Shown here: positions 1-7,953 of the stretch, piece by piece
How the letters are laid out: every line of letters begins with the position of its first letter
Numbering within the stretch: the first letter of the stretch is position 1
DNA from: JAIRNF01 sp031551125
GTDB taxonomy: Bacteria; Bacteroidota; Bacteroidia; Bacteroidales; UBA932
Assembly (NCBI GenBank): GCA_031551125.1
Contig: JAVBOB010000002.1
Coordinates: forward strand, 1 to 64,000
DNA length: 64,000 nucleotides
Direction: 5' to 3'
Translations under genes and position numbers: made by a program
The notes under the pieces: model-generated
Seen by the model: the letters and a program-made list of their open reading frames with translations, nothing else
What the model was told of the DNA's origin: nothing
Database searches by the model: none

Positions 1-80
1 ACGGTGTGCTTGATAAAATTATTCAGGAGCTGATGAAAGAAAAAAGAATAGTAAAAGCAGGGCGGGGATTAGTAGAATAA
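1..80 (+). CDS. nusB: NusB C-terminus (partial)
   Basis: This is only the 3' end of a gene that begins outside the window. The reading frame starts at base 3 and ends with TAA at 78-80. It encodes about 25 residues beginning GVLDKIIQELMKEKR. The GVLDKI segment matches the conserved C-terminal (F)(V/I)NGVLDK motif of the transcription antitermination factor NusB. In Bacteroidetes nusB commonly sits just upstream of yajC, which is the next gene here. The identification rests on a short tail plus synteny, so it is likely but not certain. Confidence 0.72.
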   Translation, partial: GVLDKIIQELMKEKRIVKAGRGLVE

Positions 81-200
81 ATTGATAATTGATAATTGAT
101 AATTGATAATTGATAATTGATAATTGATAATTGATAATTGATAATTGATAATTGATAATTGATAATTGATAATTGATAATTGATAATTGATAATTGATAA
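81..200. repeat. 7-bp tandem array (GATAATT)n, about 17 copies
   Basis: The unit ATTGATA (equivalently GATAATT) is repeated about 17 times without visible variation, filling the space between the nusB stop codon and the yajC leader. Because 7 bp is not a multiple of 3, the array also gives a spurious minus-strand ORF with a 7-residue peptide period. Perfect copies suggest recent slippage growth, so copy number may vary between strains. It begins one base after the nusB stop. Confidence 0.97.
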
Positions 201-265
201 AAATATTTTTCATCTTTGTTTTTTATAATGCGTTAAAACAAATAAACTAAACAATAAAATAGACT

Positions 266-589
266 ATGCAAAACTTAATGTTACTTCAGGGTGCAGCACA
301 GCAAGGTGGTGGAATGGGTTCCATGCTCCTCATGATTGGTGGGCTTTTCGTTATAATGTACTTTTTTATGATTCGCCCTCAGCAAAAAAAACAGAAGGAC
401 CTAAGAAAAATGCGCGATTCGCTGCAAAAAGGAGATAAGGTTATTACCGCCGGTGGTATTTACGGAACTATTGTAGATATGAAAGATACATACGTTCTGC
501 TGGAAGTAGATAACAATGTAAAAATACGTGTTGACCGCTCAACTATTTACAAAGACAACAGCGATTTACAACAGCAGCAACCTAAGTAA
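266..589 (+). CDS. yajC: YajC, preprotein translocase accessory subunit
   Basis: Inner-membrane accessory protein of the Sec translocon, associated with SecDF and YidC. The 107-residue length is normal. A glycine-rich N-terminus leads into one transmembrane helix at about residues 18-36. It is followed directly by the family hallmark RPQQKKQK (37-44) and a small soluble domain with the typical GDKVITAGGIYGTI segment. The gene lies between nusB and the ybbR-coaE pair, the usual Bacteroidetes context. The AT-rich heptamer array lies directly upstream, so expression could be affected by array length. No frame problems are seen. Confidence 0.95.
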   Translation: MQNLMLLQGAAQQGGGMGSMLLMIGGLFVIMYFFMIRPQQKKQKDLRKMRDSLQKGDKVITAGGIYGTIVDMKDTYVLLEVDNNVKIRVDRSTIYKDNSDLQQQQPK

Positions 590-666
590 ACCCGGAAGAG
601 GTAGCTATACAACAAGGAGAAATCATGTGCTACCACAGCCTGATTTCTCCTTTATCCTTATAAACC

Positions 667-1665
667 ATGACTAAACAAAGCACATTAAAACAAGCGAAGC
701 ATACGCTATACAACCGTAAGGTTGGCGTATTCTTGGCATTTTTATTACTTGCTCTTATCGTTTGGTTTATGAATAAGCTTTCATACGATTACGTAAACGT
801 TGTTGAATACCCCGTAGAGCTGTACAGCACAAAGCATACGCGACAAATTTTTGAACAAACCAATAACACGCTTACCGTTCAGCTTAAAATGAGTGGGTTC
901 GATATACTCAAAAGTCGTGTAGCAAAACCTCCCGTACTTCGTATTGGCATTGATAATGACCGATATAATAAGCTTTCTAATCGCTCTAACAGCTTCTACG
1001 TACTTAGTAGCAACCTTTCCGATGCTATATCCGACCAGCTTGGCGATAATCAAAAGGTAATGAGCGTAAGTCCGGATACGCTTTTTTTTAAAATCAAACG
1101 ATTTAAAGAAAAAAAAGTACCTGTGGCTGCTCAGCTGGAGCTTAAGATAGAAAAAGAATACATGCTCAAAGGAGCAGTAAAGCTAACACCCGACAGCGTA
1201 GTTATTTCAGGAGATAGCGCCAGCCTGTCGAAAATTACAAGCGTAAGTACCAAACCAAAAACAATAGAGAAAGTTGCCCAACCTGTTGAAGGAAATTTGG
1301 AATTAGTGCCGCTACCTACAAAGAACATGTATGTTTCTCAAACGAAGATAGGCTACTCCGCCGACGTGGTACGCTATACCGAGGGTAGTATAAAAGTACC
1401 TATACGCATACAAAACCTTCCCGTTGGTACAGAGCTTATGCTACTTCCTCCTGAAGTAGAAGTTAAGTATCGTGCTGCCATTAGTGATTTTGCTTCAATC
1501 AACGCTTCTCAGCTTATGTTGGCTGTCAACTACAATGAAATTCGGGAGGACAACAACGATAAACAGCTGAAGGTGTACGTAATACAGCAACCAAAAAACA
1601 TGTTGGAAGTCACACTCAGCAACCCTTTTGTTGAATTCATCATCCACAAAAACGGACATGATTAA
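667..1665 (+). CDS. YbbR-like (CdaR-type) membrane-anchored protein
   Basis: A 332-residue protein with a basic N-terminus, one transmembrane helix at about residues 19-35 and a long extracytoplasmic part. The latter resembles the repeated YbbR beta domains (for example KVPVAAQLEL followed by PDSVVISGDSASL). In Firmicutes YbbR/CdaR regulates the c-di-AMP cyclase CdaA; in Bacteroidetes the gene is usually found, as here, between yajC and coaE, and its role is not established. Its stop codon overlaps the start of coaE by 8 bp (ATGATTAA), which suggests translational coupling. Function is assigned by family and context only. Confidence 0.85.
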   Translation: MTKQSTLKQAKHTLYNRKVGVFLAFLLLALIVWFMNKLSYDYVNVVEYPVELYSTKHTRQIFEQTNNTLTVQLKMSGFDILKSRVAKPPVLRIGIDNDRYNKLSNRSNSFYVLSSNLSDAISDQLGDNQKVMSVSPDTLFFKIKRFKEKKVPVAAQLELKIEKEYMLKGAVKLTPDSVVISGDSASLSKITSVSTKPKTIEKVAQPVEGNLELVPLPTKNMYVSQTKIGYSADVVRYTEGSIKVPIRIQNLPVGTELMLLPPEVEVKYRAAISDFASINASQLMLAVNYNEIREDNNDKQLKVYVIQQPKNMLEVTLSNPFVEFIIHKNGHD

Positions 1666-2242
1666 GGTAGGGCTTACCGGAGGTATAGGCAGTGGGAAAA
1701 CGTTTGTGGCAAACATATTTTTTAGCCTTGGTATTCCTGTGTTTAACGCCGATATTGAAGCAAAGAAGCTATACGACACAGATAACAACCTGCTACTACA
1801 GCTGAGAAAGCATTTCGGAAACAATATTTTTGATAATAATACACTCAACAAAAAGAAGCTAGCGGCAATAGTTTTTGCCAACCATCAGGCATTGGCTACG
1901 CTCAACTCTCTGGTACACCCTTTACTGCTGGAATACTTCAACCAATGGGTATCACTCCAAACAGCTCCGTATGTAATACAAGAAGCCGCCATACTATTCG
2001 AAAGTGGCTTTAACCGTTATATGGATAAAGTAATAGCTATAAGCGCTCCAAAAGAAATACGGATACAACGGGTAACTCAACGAGATAGGCTGAGCGATAC
2101 AGAAGTGCTAAACCGCATGCAACACCAGCTGCACGATAATACCCTTACCTCTCAATCCGATTTTACCATTATAAATGATGGGCAAACAGCCCTGCTACCG
2201 CAAGTTCTGGCTGTACACAACCAACTACTATCACTAGGCTAA
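1658..2242 (+). CDS. coaE: Dephospho-CoA kinase
   Basis: Catalyses the last step of coenzyme A synthesis, ATP-dependent phosphorylation of the ribose 3'-OH of dephospho-CoA. The P-loop GGIGSGKT is at residues 8-15. The later LFESGFNRYMD and QRVTQRDRLSD segments fit the CoA-binding and lid regions. A longer frame opens at 1628, but the ATG at 1658 gives MIKVGLTGG, the usual family start, and a 194-residue protein of normal size. The start overlaps the end of the ybbR-like gene. The stop codon lies 1 bp before the next start, so ybbR-coaE-dnaJ-like is probably one operon. Confidence 0.95.
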   Translation: MIKVGLTGGIGSGKTFVANIFFSLGIPVFNADIEAKKLYDTDNNLLLQLRKHFGNNIFDNNTLNKKKLAAIVFANHQALATLNSLVHPLLLEYFNQWVSLQTAPYVIQEAAILFESGFNRYMDKVIAISAPKEIRIQRVTQRDRLSDTEVLNRMQHQLHDNTLTSQSDFTIINDGQTALLPQVLAVHNQLLSLG

Positions 2243-2243
2243 C

Positions 2244-3002
2244 ATGAAATGGATTTTCGCAATCATCGGCTTCATATTTAAAGGACCTGTAGGCGGAATC
2301 ATTGGCTTCATAATTGGTGCAGCTATTGATGCCATGAGCTCATCATCGGATCGAAAACGTCAAAATCAGCAACAGCAATACACCAATAACAGCCAAAAAA
2401 TCTTCATTGACCACCTGATAGTACTTACAGCAGCAGTGATGAAGGCTGACGGAGTAGCAACAAAATCTGAGCTTGAGTATGTAAAACGTTTTTTTGTAAA
2501 TAGCTTCGGGGTACAAGCTGCACAGAACGCCATGTTACGGCTTCGGAATGCTCTTCAACAAGCACCCTCTTACTACGCCGCGGCAACCCAACTACGGGGA
2601 TATACCAACTACTCTTTACGCTGTCAGCTATTGCAATACCTTTTTGGTATAGCGGTTGTTGACGGAAGTATATCTCCAAAAGAAGAAAGTATCGTTAGTC
2701 AAATTGCCGGAATTATGGGCATAGCCTCAGTGGACTACGAGTCAATGAGGGCAAGCTTTTTTACCAGATCCGGTTATAGCTCTGCCGACACCAAGCAAAC
2801 AGCCTCCTCTGCATATAAAGTTTTGGGCGTAGATGAGAATATTAGTGATGAGGAATTGAAAACAACCTATAGAACGCTTGCAAAAACATATCATCCTGAT
2901 AAGTTTGAACAAGAGGGTGTTGACGCCCAGCAAAAAGCCAGTAAGAAATTTAGAGAAATAAACGAAGCGTACGAGGCAATACGAACAGAGAGAGGGTTAT
3001 AA
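2244..3002 (+). CDS. Membrane-tethered TerB-DnaJ protein (DjlA-like)
   Basis: A 252-residue co-chaperone-like protein. Residues 1-30 form a glycine-rich hydrophobic segment (GPVGGIIGFIIGAAIDAM) that could anchor it in the inner membrane. Residues about 50-170 resemble a TerB/DjlA helical domain: FIDHLIVLTAAVMKADG, then a second KADG-like VVDGSISPKEE motif. Residues 189-252 form a C-terminal J domain with the HPD triplet at about 217-219, expected to stimulate DnaK ATPase. The architecture (membrane segment, TerB, J) matches DjlA of proteobacteria. The start is 1 bp after the coaE stop, so it is co-transcribed. Substrate is unknown. Confidence 0.88.
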   Translation: MKWIFAIIGFIFKGPVGGIIGFIIGAAIDAMSSSSDRKRQNQQQQYTNNSQKIFIDHLIVLTAAVMKADGVATKSELEYVKRFFVNSFGVQAAQNAMLRLRNALQQAPSYYAAATQLRGYTNYSLRCQLLQYLFGIAVVDGSISPKEESIVSQIAGIMGIASVDYESMRASFFTRSGYSSADTKQTASSAYKVLGVDENISDEELKTTYRTLAKTYHPDKFEQEGVDAQQKASKKFREINEAYEAIRTERGL

Positions 3003-3022
3003 GTAACACTGTTACAGTCCTA

Positions 3023-3054
3023 TTTGCTTATGAACATAAATGCTTGTACTTTTG
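3023..3054 (+). promoter_or_regulatory. Bacteroidetes-type promoter for the DUF5606 gene
   Basis: TTTG at 3023-3026 and TACTTTTG at 3047-3054 are separated by 20 bp. This matches the Bacteroidetes primary-sigma consensus TTTG-N19/20-TAnnTTTG. It lies 38 bp before the ATG at 3092 and starts a transcription unit after the coaE-dnaJ operon. Confidence 0.75.
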
Positions 3055-3091
3055 ACCGTAATAAGTTGTATCACATTATTTATTCTGTAAC

Positions 3092-3529
3092 ATGAGTGAA
3101 AATAAACAAGTTGATCTAAAGAAAATTCTTTCTATTTCAGGTTATTCCGGACTTTTTATGTTCATTTCCCAAGCAAAATCGGGAATTATTGTTGAATCGC
3201 TTGTTGACCAGAAGCGCCTATGTATCAGCACTAACACAAAGGTGAGCTCTATGTCTGACATTGCCATATATACTGATGACAAAGAAATTCCGCTACAAGA
3301 AGTTTTTCTAAAGGTAAAAGAGGTTGAAGAAGGAAAAGCCGCCATCAGCTCGAAATCCACTCCTGAGGAGTTGAAGAGCTACATGGAAAAGGTGCTTCCT
3401 GATTACGATAGAGAGCGAGTTTACGTTTCACATATCAAGAAATTGGTAGAATGGTACAACATTCTTCAAAAGAACGATATGCTTGATTTTGTTGAAGAAG
3501 AAGCAACCGAAAACGCGCAAGAAGAGTAA
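3092..3529 (+). CDS. DUF5606 family protein
   Basis: A 145-residue soluble protein with no signal peptide. The N-terminal segment LKKILSISGYSGLFMFISQ, followed by GIIVESLVDQKRLCI, is the pattern of the DUF5606 family, which is nearly confined to Bacteroidetes and has no established function. The C-terminus is acidic and looks disordered (VEEEATENAQEE). The gene has its own consensus promoter and stands alone. I can describe the family but not the job. Confidence 0.85.
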   Translation: MSENKQVDLKKILSISGYSGLFMFISQAKSGIIVESLVDQKRLCISTNTKVSSMSDIAIYTDDKEIPLQEVFLKVKEVEEGKAAISSKSTPEELKSYMEKVLPDYDRERVYVSHIKKLVEWYNILQKNDMLDFVEEEATENAQEE

Positions 3530-3703
3530 GAAGCGTAAACGAGTAAGATTGTTAAACAAAAGGAAGTTAATAGCTGTTACACATTCGCAAATACTTTTTC
3601 CTACAAGCCAAGCAAGAAGGTATATAGGGATAATTGTACAGCATAAATATTTCTTCAACAGTATACCTGTTGAGTTAAAATGTTTAATCCATAACACCTT
3701 GCC

Positions 3704-4249
3704 ATGACTAAAAAAAATTACTCAAAAACCTTACTAATACTGCTGCTATTGGTATCGCCATCGTTACTGAAAGCTCAGTCAAGCTCAAAAGTTTTTTTCG
3801 GCGGCAACCTTGGTATCATGGTTACCGATTACTTAGACATTAACATTGCACCCATAGTAGGCTACCAGCTTACACCTCACTTTGCAGTCGGTGCACTAGC
3901 TAAATACGAGTACTCATACAATCGGGATGATATAAATCCTGTTAGAGCGAATACATACGGTGGAGGGCTTTTTACCCGTTATGATGTGTCGTCTCTTTTC
4001 ACGAATCAGGCGCTTCCTTACAATATCTTTGTTCAAGGAGAGTACCAGCATCTGTACACTACCGCTGAAAACACAAATAGCGGCTACAAAGATTCTTGGA
4101 ATGAGGACAGGCTATATCTGGGTGCGGGAATATCCATTTCATCAGGAGGTCGAGGCAGCTTTTACACCTACATTGCATTTGATGTTATAAGCCTGTTTAA
4201 CGAGAAAAATTCAAGCGTACCGGTTGTTAGCGCAGGTTATATGTTCTAG
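3704..4249 (+). CDS. Predicted small outer-membrane beta-barrel protein
   Basis: 181 residues. An N-terminal signal peptide (KTLLILLLLVSPSLLKAQ, about residues 8-25) is followed by alternating hydrophobic and polar strands rich in Tyr, Gly and Phe (for example FFGGNLGIMVTDYLDINIAPIVGYQL and LYLGAGISISSG). It ends in an aromatic residue (AGYMF), typical of outer-membrane barrels. The pattern fits an OmpW/OmpX-like or PorT-like 8-strand barrel, but no specific family is recognised. A strong terminator follows immediately. Hypothetical outer-membrane protein is the safest name. Confidence 0.7.
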   Translation: MTKKNYSKTLLILLLLVSPSLLKAQSSSKVFFGGNLGIMVTDYLDINIAPIVGYQLTPHFAVGALAKYEYSYNRDDINPVRANTYGGGLFTRYDVSSLFTNQALPYNIFVQGEYQHLYTTAENTNSGYKDSWNEDRLYLGAGISISSGGRGSFYTYIAFDVISLFNEKNSSVPVVSAGYMF

Positions 4250-4260
4250 TCAACATATAA

Positions 4261-4314
4261 GCTAATAAAAGAAACAGGGCTGCCCACAAAAGCAGCCCTG
4301 TTTCTTTTATTAGC
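4261..4314. terminator. Strong bidirectional terminator hairpin
   Basis: A perfect 23-bp inverted repeat (arms 4261-4283 and 4292-4314) with an 8-base loop. The core is AGGGCTGC/GCAGCCCT and the outer arms are A/T-rich, giving U-tracts in both directions. It lies 12 bp after the outer-membrane protein stop. Confidence 0.85.
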
Positions 4315-4400
4315 CTTCTTCCAAAATACCTTTTCTATTATTCTCGTTATAGTAACAAGTTGAATAAAAACACAGCCACAAAGTGGGCTGAATATAAATA

Positions 4401-4559
4401 ACCGTGGGTGCAACCCACGGTAGAGACAGCTAAGTTTAATTGCGCAGGGAGCGCCGTCTTTTTTTATAGAAGAAAGACGGCGCTCCCTGCGCAACATTAA
4501 CATCAACCCAACCACCCATATTGCATATGGGGTTATTATTGTTCAACCCCAATGGGGTT
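4401..4559. repeat. Cluster of three palindromic elements
   Basis: Three separate inverted repeats lie in the gap between the convergent genes. The first is ACCGTGGGT/ACCCACGGT at 4401-4421. The second is a 22-bp perfect GC-rich hairpin with arms 4440-4461 and 4473-4494 (core GCAGGGAGCGCCGTC). The third is AACCCC/GGGGTT at 4545-4559. They are not simple terminators, because two lack a U-tract. They resemble REP-type intergenic elements. No RAYT (REP-associated Tnp) gene is seen in the window. Confidence 0.8.
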
Positions 4560-4566
4560 ACTCATA

Positions 4567-5007
4567 TCAACAAGCGTTACAGCATTGCAGCGCCGCAAAA
4601 AGAATGAAAACAGCTCCGGCAAGAAATGTATATCCGGCCTCAACAAGAGCAGCTTGAAAATACTCTTTCCACTTGGTGTAGCGAAATTTAAGCGTACCTT
4701 TTTGCCATCCGCAGAAAGCAACAAGCGCAAGAATTGCAGCCGCAAGCGATAGCTTTACGAGTACAAAGAGCGCTAAGCCGAAAAGCGCTGTAGCAACCAG
4801 CTGCATCACCATAGTGAATACTGCTGCCGATTTGTTTACCGTATCCGGCATTTCTACCTTAAATACTCGCATCCATGTTTTTGCAAACAGAAAAGAGTGC
4901 CAAATTGCACCAAGACCGTACACTACAATTACAGCAACGATATACCAAAACCAGCTAATACCCGCAAATAGCGAGCAAAACGAACAGGCGGAACCACATG
5001 TATCCAT
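4567..5007 (-). CDS. DUF1761-like integral membrane protein
   Basis: A 146-residue polytopic membrane protein with about four transmembrane helices. The GAIWHSFLFAKTWMRVF segment (about residues 34-50) resembles the conserved aromatic motif of DUF1761 proteins (W-s-P-l-x-F-G-K-x-W). The N-terminus has a CGSACSFC cysteine cluster and the C-terminus ends CCNAC, so there are cysteines at both ends. These could bind metal or form disulfides, but that is a guess. It is divergent from trmD's surroundings and appears monocistronic. No function is known for the family. Confidence 0.6.
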   Translation of the reverse strand: MDTCGSACSFCSLFAGISWFWYIVAVIVVYGLGAIWHSFLFAKTWMRVFKVEMPDTVNKSAAVFTMVMQLVATALFGLALFVLVKLSLAAAILALVAFCGWQKGTLKFRYTKWKEYFQAALVEAGYTFLAGAVFILFAALQCCNAC

Positions 5008-5134
5008 ACTAAAACAATTTTGAATTAAATTTATAGTTAATTCTATTCCAAATTAATATAGTACTCTCTAAACAAGTATTATGAGGATAATGTTTAGCTC
5101 GCTCTCTTTTGGTAAACCCAGCCAAGCCCCCACT

Positions 5135-5812
5135 CTACTCTTCCAGCAAATCCGGCCGTAAACGTTGGGTTCTTTCAAATGATTGCTCCTCTTTCCACTT
5201 GTCAATTTCTTTAGGATTACCCGATAGTAGTACTTCAGGAACTTTCCAGCCGTTGAATTCAGCCGGACGAGTATATACAGGAGGCGCCAACAGGTTATCC
5301 TGAAATGAATCTGTTAATGCAGATGTCTCATCAGAAATAACACCCGGAATTACTCTGGCAATAGCATCAACCAGTATAGCGGCAGGTAATTCCCCTCCCG
5401 ATAACACGTAATCTCCAACCGATATTTCACAGGTAATCAAATGCTCTCGAATACGATGATCTACCCCTTTGTAGTGTCCACAAAGAACTATAATATTTTC
5501 AAGCGTTGACAAGCGGTTAACCATTCCCTGCTTCAGCGTACTTCCATCCGGAGTCATGTAAATTACTTCATCATAACTGCGCTCAGATTTAAGCTGCTCA
5601 ATAAGCGTAAAAATAGGCTCCACCATCATAACCATACCCGCATCGCCACCAAAGGGGTAATCGTCCACCTGCCGGTAGCTTCCCTTCGCGTAATCTCGAA
5701 TATTGTGAACGTGTACCTCCACAAAGCCTTTTGTTTGAGAGCGTTTTACAATTGAATGCCCTAATGGGCTTTCCAGTAGCTCGGGTAAAACTGTAAGTAT
5801 ATCTATCCTCAT
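5135..5812 (-). CDS. trmD: tRNA (guanine37-N1)-methyltransferase
   Basis: Methylates N1 of G37 next to the anticodon of tRNAs reading CNN codons, which prevents +1 frameshifting. The 225-residue protein carries the SPOUT knot: GHYKGVDHR at 112-120 and ISVGDYVLSGGELPA at 130-144. The conserved TDSF at 167-170 contains the expected catalytic Asp168, followed by PPVYTRPAEF. The start at 5812 gives MRIDILTVLPEL, the family's standard opening. In many bacteria trmD is in the rpsP-rimM-trmD-rplS cluster; here it stands alone on the minus strand. Confidence 0.96.
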   Translation of the reverse strand: MRIDILTVLPELLESPLGHSIVKRSQTKGFVEVHVHNIRDYAKGSYRQVDDYPFGGDAGMVMMVEPIFTLIEQLKSERSYDEVIYMTPDGSTLKQGMVNRLSTLENIIVLCGHYKGVDHRIREHLITCEISVGDYVLSGGELPAAILVDAIARVIPGVISDETSALTDSFQDNLLAPPVYTRPAEFNGWKVPEVLLSGNPKEIDKWKEEQSFERTQRLRPDLLEE

Positions 5813-5956
5813 GAATATGCCATTTAATCCATCAAATCAGCCATTTTGGGCTAGTTGAAACTGCCAAAATACACGCAAATTTAGCAATAAGACTTAAAAA
5901 TATTCGAATAGCAAAAATTCTTAAATCTCGAGGCCTCCTAAGTGCGGCTTTTTAGT

Positions 5957-5964
5957 TATATTTG
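5957..5964 (+). promoter_or_regulatory. Possible -7 element upstream of the DUF349 gene
   Basis: TATATTTG at 5957-5964 matches the Bacteroidetes -7 consensus TAnnTTTG, 51 bp before the start codon. No clear -33 TTTG is seen at the correct spacing, so the call is tentative. Confidence 0.4.
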
Positions 5965-6015
5965 CAACTTTACTATATCAAAAATATATTTGATATATTC
6001 TCAAATTAACGATAG

Positions 6016-7935
6016 ATGGATACTACTCAGAACATTACACCTGTTCCGGAAGAACAACTCAGTGAGCAGAACACTGCTGAACTTTCTGCAGAATCAAACA
6101 CATTCGTAGATTTCTCGGAAGAGGAAGCGCAGCTAGCCGCCGAATCGGAAGAATTTAGCATTGACGGAGATGAGCCCGAGCATGAAGAGGATTCACAGCC
6201 CAGCACATCTTACGCTAACCTAAGCTCTGACGAGCTGTTGGCTACATTCCGTGAGCTACTGGAAAGCAAGCCCGTAGAAAGTATTCGGAAAGATATCGAC
6301 GCTATAAAATCGGCCTTCTATAAGCTAGATAAGCAAGAGGCAGAGCTACACCGCCGTAACTTCCTTGAAGCAGGAGGAAACGCGGAAGAATACCAAGCAC
6401 CCGAACGAGCTGCCGAAAAAATATTCAAAGAACTTTTTAATAAGTATAAAGTAAAGCGAATAGCCTACATGCAAGATGTAGAGGGCGAAAAGGAAAAAAA
6501 CTATACGCAAAAGCTGCAGCTCATTGAACAGCTGAAGGAGCTGATAGAAACCAAAGAAGATCTGAACCGCACGTTTACAGAGTTTCGCGAGCTACAAAAT
6601 AAGTGGCACTCTATAGGCCCCGTTCCTCAAGCGCACACGCGAAATTTATGGGATACGTACAACCACAACGTTGAACTATTCTACGATTACATTAAAATCA
6701 ACCGCGAGCTGCGCGACTTGGATTTAAGGAAAAATCTGGAGCTGAAAACCTTGCTTTGCGAAAAAGTAGAAGAGCTGGCAAACGAGGAACAGATGGTAAA
6801 TGCTTTTCGCAAGCTACAAAAGTACCACGAACAATGGCGTGAAATAGGCCCCGTACCTCGTGAGCAGAAAGAATCTCTTTGGGAACGTTTCAAAGAAGCA
6901 ACCTCTGTTGTTAACAAAAAGCATCAAGCATTTTTTGAGCAGCAAAAAGAGGAGCAGCAAAAAAATTACGAAGCAAAAGATAAGCTATGCCAACAGGCTG
7001 AAGAAATTGCAGCACTGGATGCCAGCTCAAGTAAGAAATTATCCAACCTTTCAAAGAAAGTAATAGAGCTGCAAAACCAGTGGAAAACCATAGGACAAGC
7101 AGCAAGAAAGGATAACGTTAAGCTATACGAACGTTTCCGTAAAGCATGTGATACGTTCTTTGCCAACAAACGAAAAATTTTTGCTGAGATTACCGGCTCA
7201 ATGCAAGAAAATCTCAAACAAAAAATCAGCCTTTGCGAGCGGGCAGAAGAATTAGCAAACAGTGACGACTGGAAAAAAACCACTGATGAGCTGATTAAGC
7301 TGCAAAAGCAGTGGAAGGAAATTGGCGTAGTACCCCGCAAGATGTCTGAAGAAACGTGGCTCCGTTTCCGCAAAGCGTGCGATGCATTCTTTGAACGTAA
7401 GAGCGAAAATCATGCAAGTCAAGAATCCGGCTATGTTGAGAATTTGCAGAAGAAGGAAGCACTGATTAGTGAAGTTCAAGCATTCACTCCTTCCGACAAC
7501 AAGCAGGAGGATTTTAACCGGTTGAAAGAATTTCAGCAACGCTGGAACGAAATAGGTTATGTTCCCATAAAAGAAAAAAACCGCATTCAGCAAGAGTTTA
7601 AAGTGGCCATTGATAAGTGCTACAAAGCGCTCCACGTTAGTGATACAGACCGTAAGCTATCACGATTTAAGTCGAAAATTGAATCCGTTCAAGGCTCAGG
7701 CAAAAGTGGTGGCAAGCAGCTGAGAAGTGAACGAGAGAAGCTGTTCAACCAAATTCGTCAGCTGGAAGCCGATGTAACCCTTTGGGAAAACAATATCGGA
7801 TTCTTTGCCAAATCAAAGAATGCAGACGCGATGATTGCCGATGTGAGGAAAAAGATAGAGCAAGCAAAAGAAGAAATCCGCCTGTTTGAAGAGAAAATAC
7901 ACTTGATTGATCAGCAATATGAGGCCCAATCATAA
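6016..7935 (+). CDS. DUF349 repeat protein
   Basis: A 639-residue, highly charged, helical and probably coiled-coil cytoplasmic protein. After an acidic N-terminal 70 residues it carries at least five DUF349-type repeats. Each has the signature W-x-x-I-G-x-V-P followed by a basic or aromatic helix: WHSIGPVP, WREIGPVP, WKTIGQAA, WKEIGVVP and WNEIGYVP, spaced about 70-75 residues apart. The C-terminal 90 residues form a further coiled coil. DUF349 proteins are widespread in Bacteroidetes and Actinobacteria with no established role. The repeats suggest a scaffold. The gene ends 18 bp before pyrG, so the two may be co-transcribed. Confidence 0.88.
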   Translation: MDTTQNITPVPEEQLSEQNTAELSAESNTFVDFSEEEAQLAAESEEFSIDGDEPEHEEDSQPSTSYANLSSDELLATFRELLESKPVESIRKDIDAIKSAFYKLDKQEAELHRRNFLEAGGNAEEYQAPERAAEKIFKELFNKYKVKRIAYMQDVEGEKEKNYTQKLQLIEQLKELIETKEDLNRTFTEFRELQNKWHSIGPVPQAHTRNLWDTYNHNVELFYDYIKINRELRDLDLRKNLELKTLLCEKVEELANEEQMVNAFRKLQKYHEQWREIGPVPREQKESLWERFKEATSVVNKKHQAFFEQQKEEQQKNYEAKDKLCQQAEEIAALDASSSKKLSNLSKKVIELQNQWKTIGQAARKDNVKLYERFRKACDTFFANKRKIFAEITGSMQENLKQKISLCERAEELANSDDWKKTTDELIKLQKQWKEIGVVPRKMSEETWLRFRKACDAFFERKSENHASQESGYVENLQKKEALISEVQAFTPSDNKQEDFNRLKEFQQRWNEIGYVPIKEKNRIQQEFKVAIDKCYKALHVSDTDRKLSRFKSKIESVQGSGKSGGKQLRSEREKLFNQIRQLEADVTLWENNIGFFAKSKNADAMIADVRKKIEQAKEEIRLFEEKIHLIDQQYEAQS

Positions 7936-7953
7936 GCCCTTTTAAATACATAA

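Noticed and set aside
81..200. CRISPR array
   Set aside because: The repeats are 7 bp with no spacers and no cas gene nearby, so it is a tandem repeat.
19..213. Minus-strand ORF with a 7-residue peptide repeat
   Set aside because: It is a direct product of the (GATAATT)n array read on the other strand. No start signal or family supports it.
3483..3707. 74-residue Lys/Arg-rich ORF overlapping the DUF5606 3' end
   Set aside because: Its basic composition is only the shifted reading of the acidic tail (GAAGAAGAAG...) of the DUF5606 gene. It has no promoter or family match.
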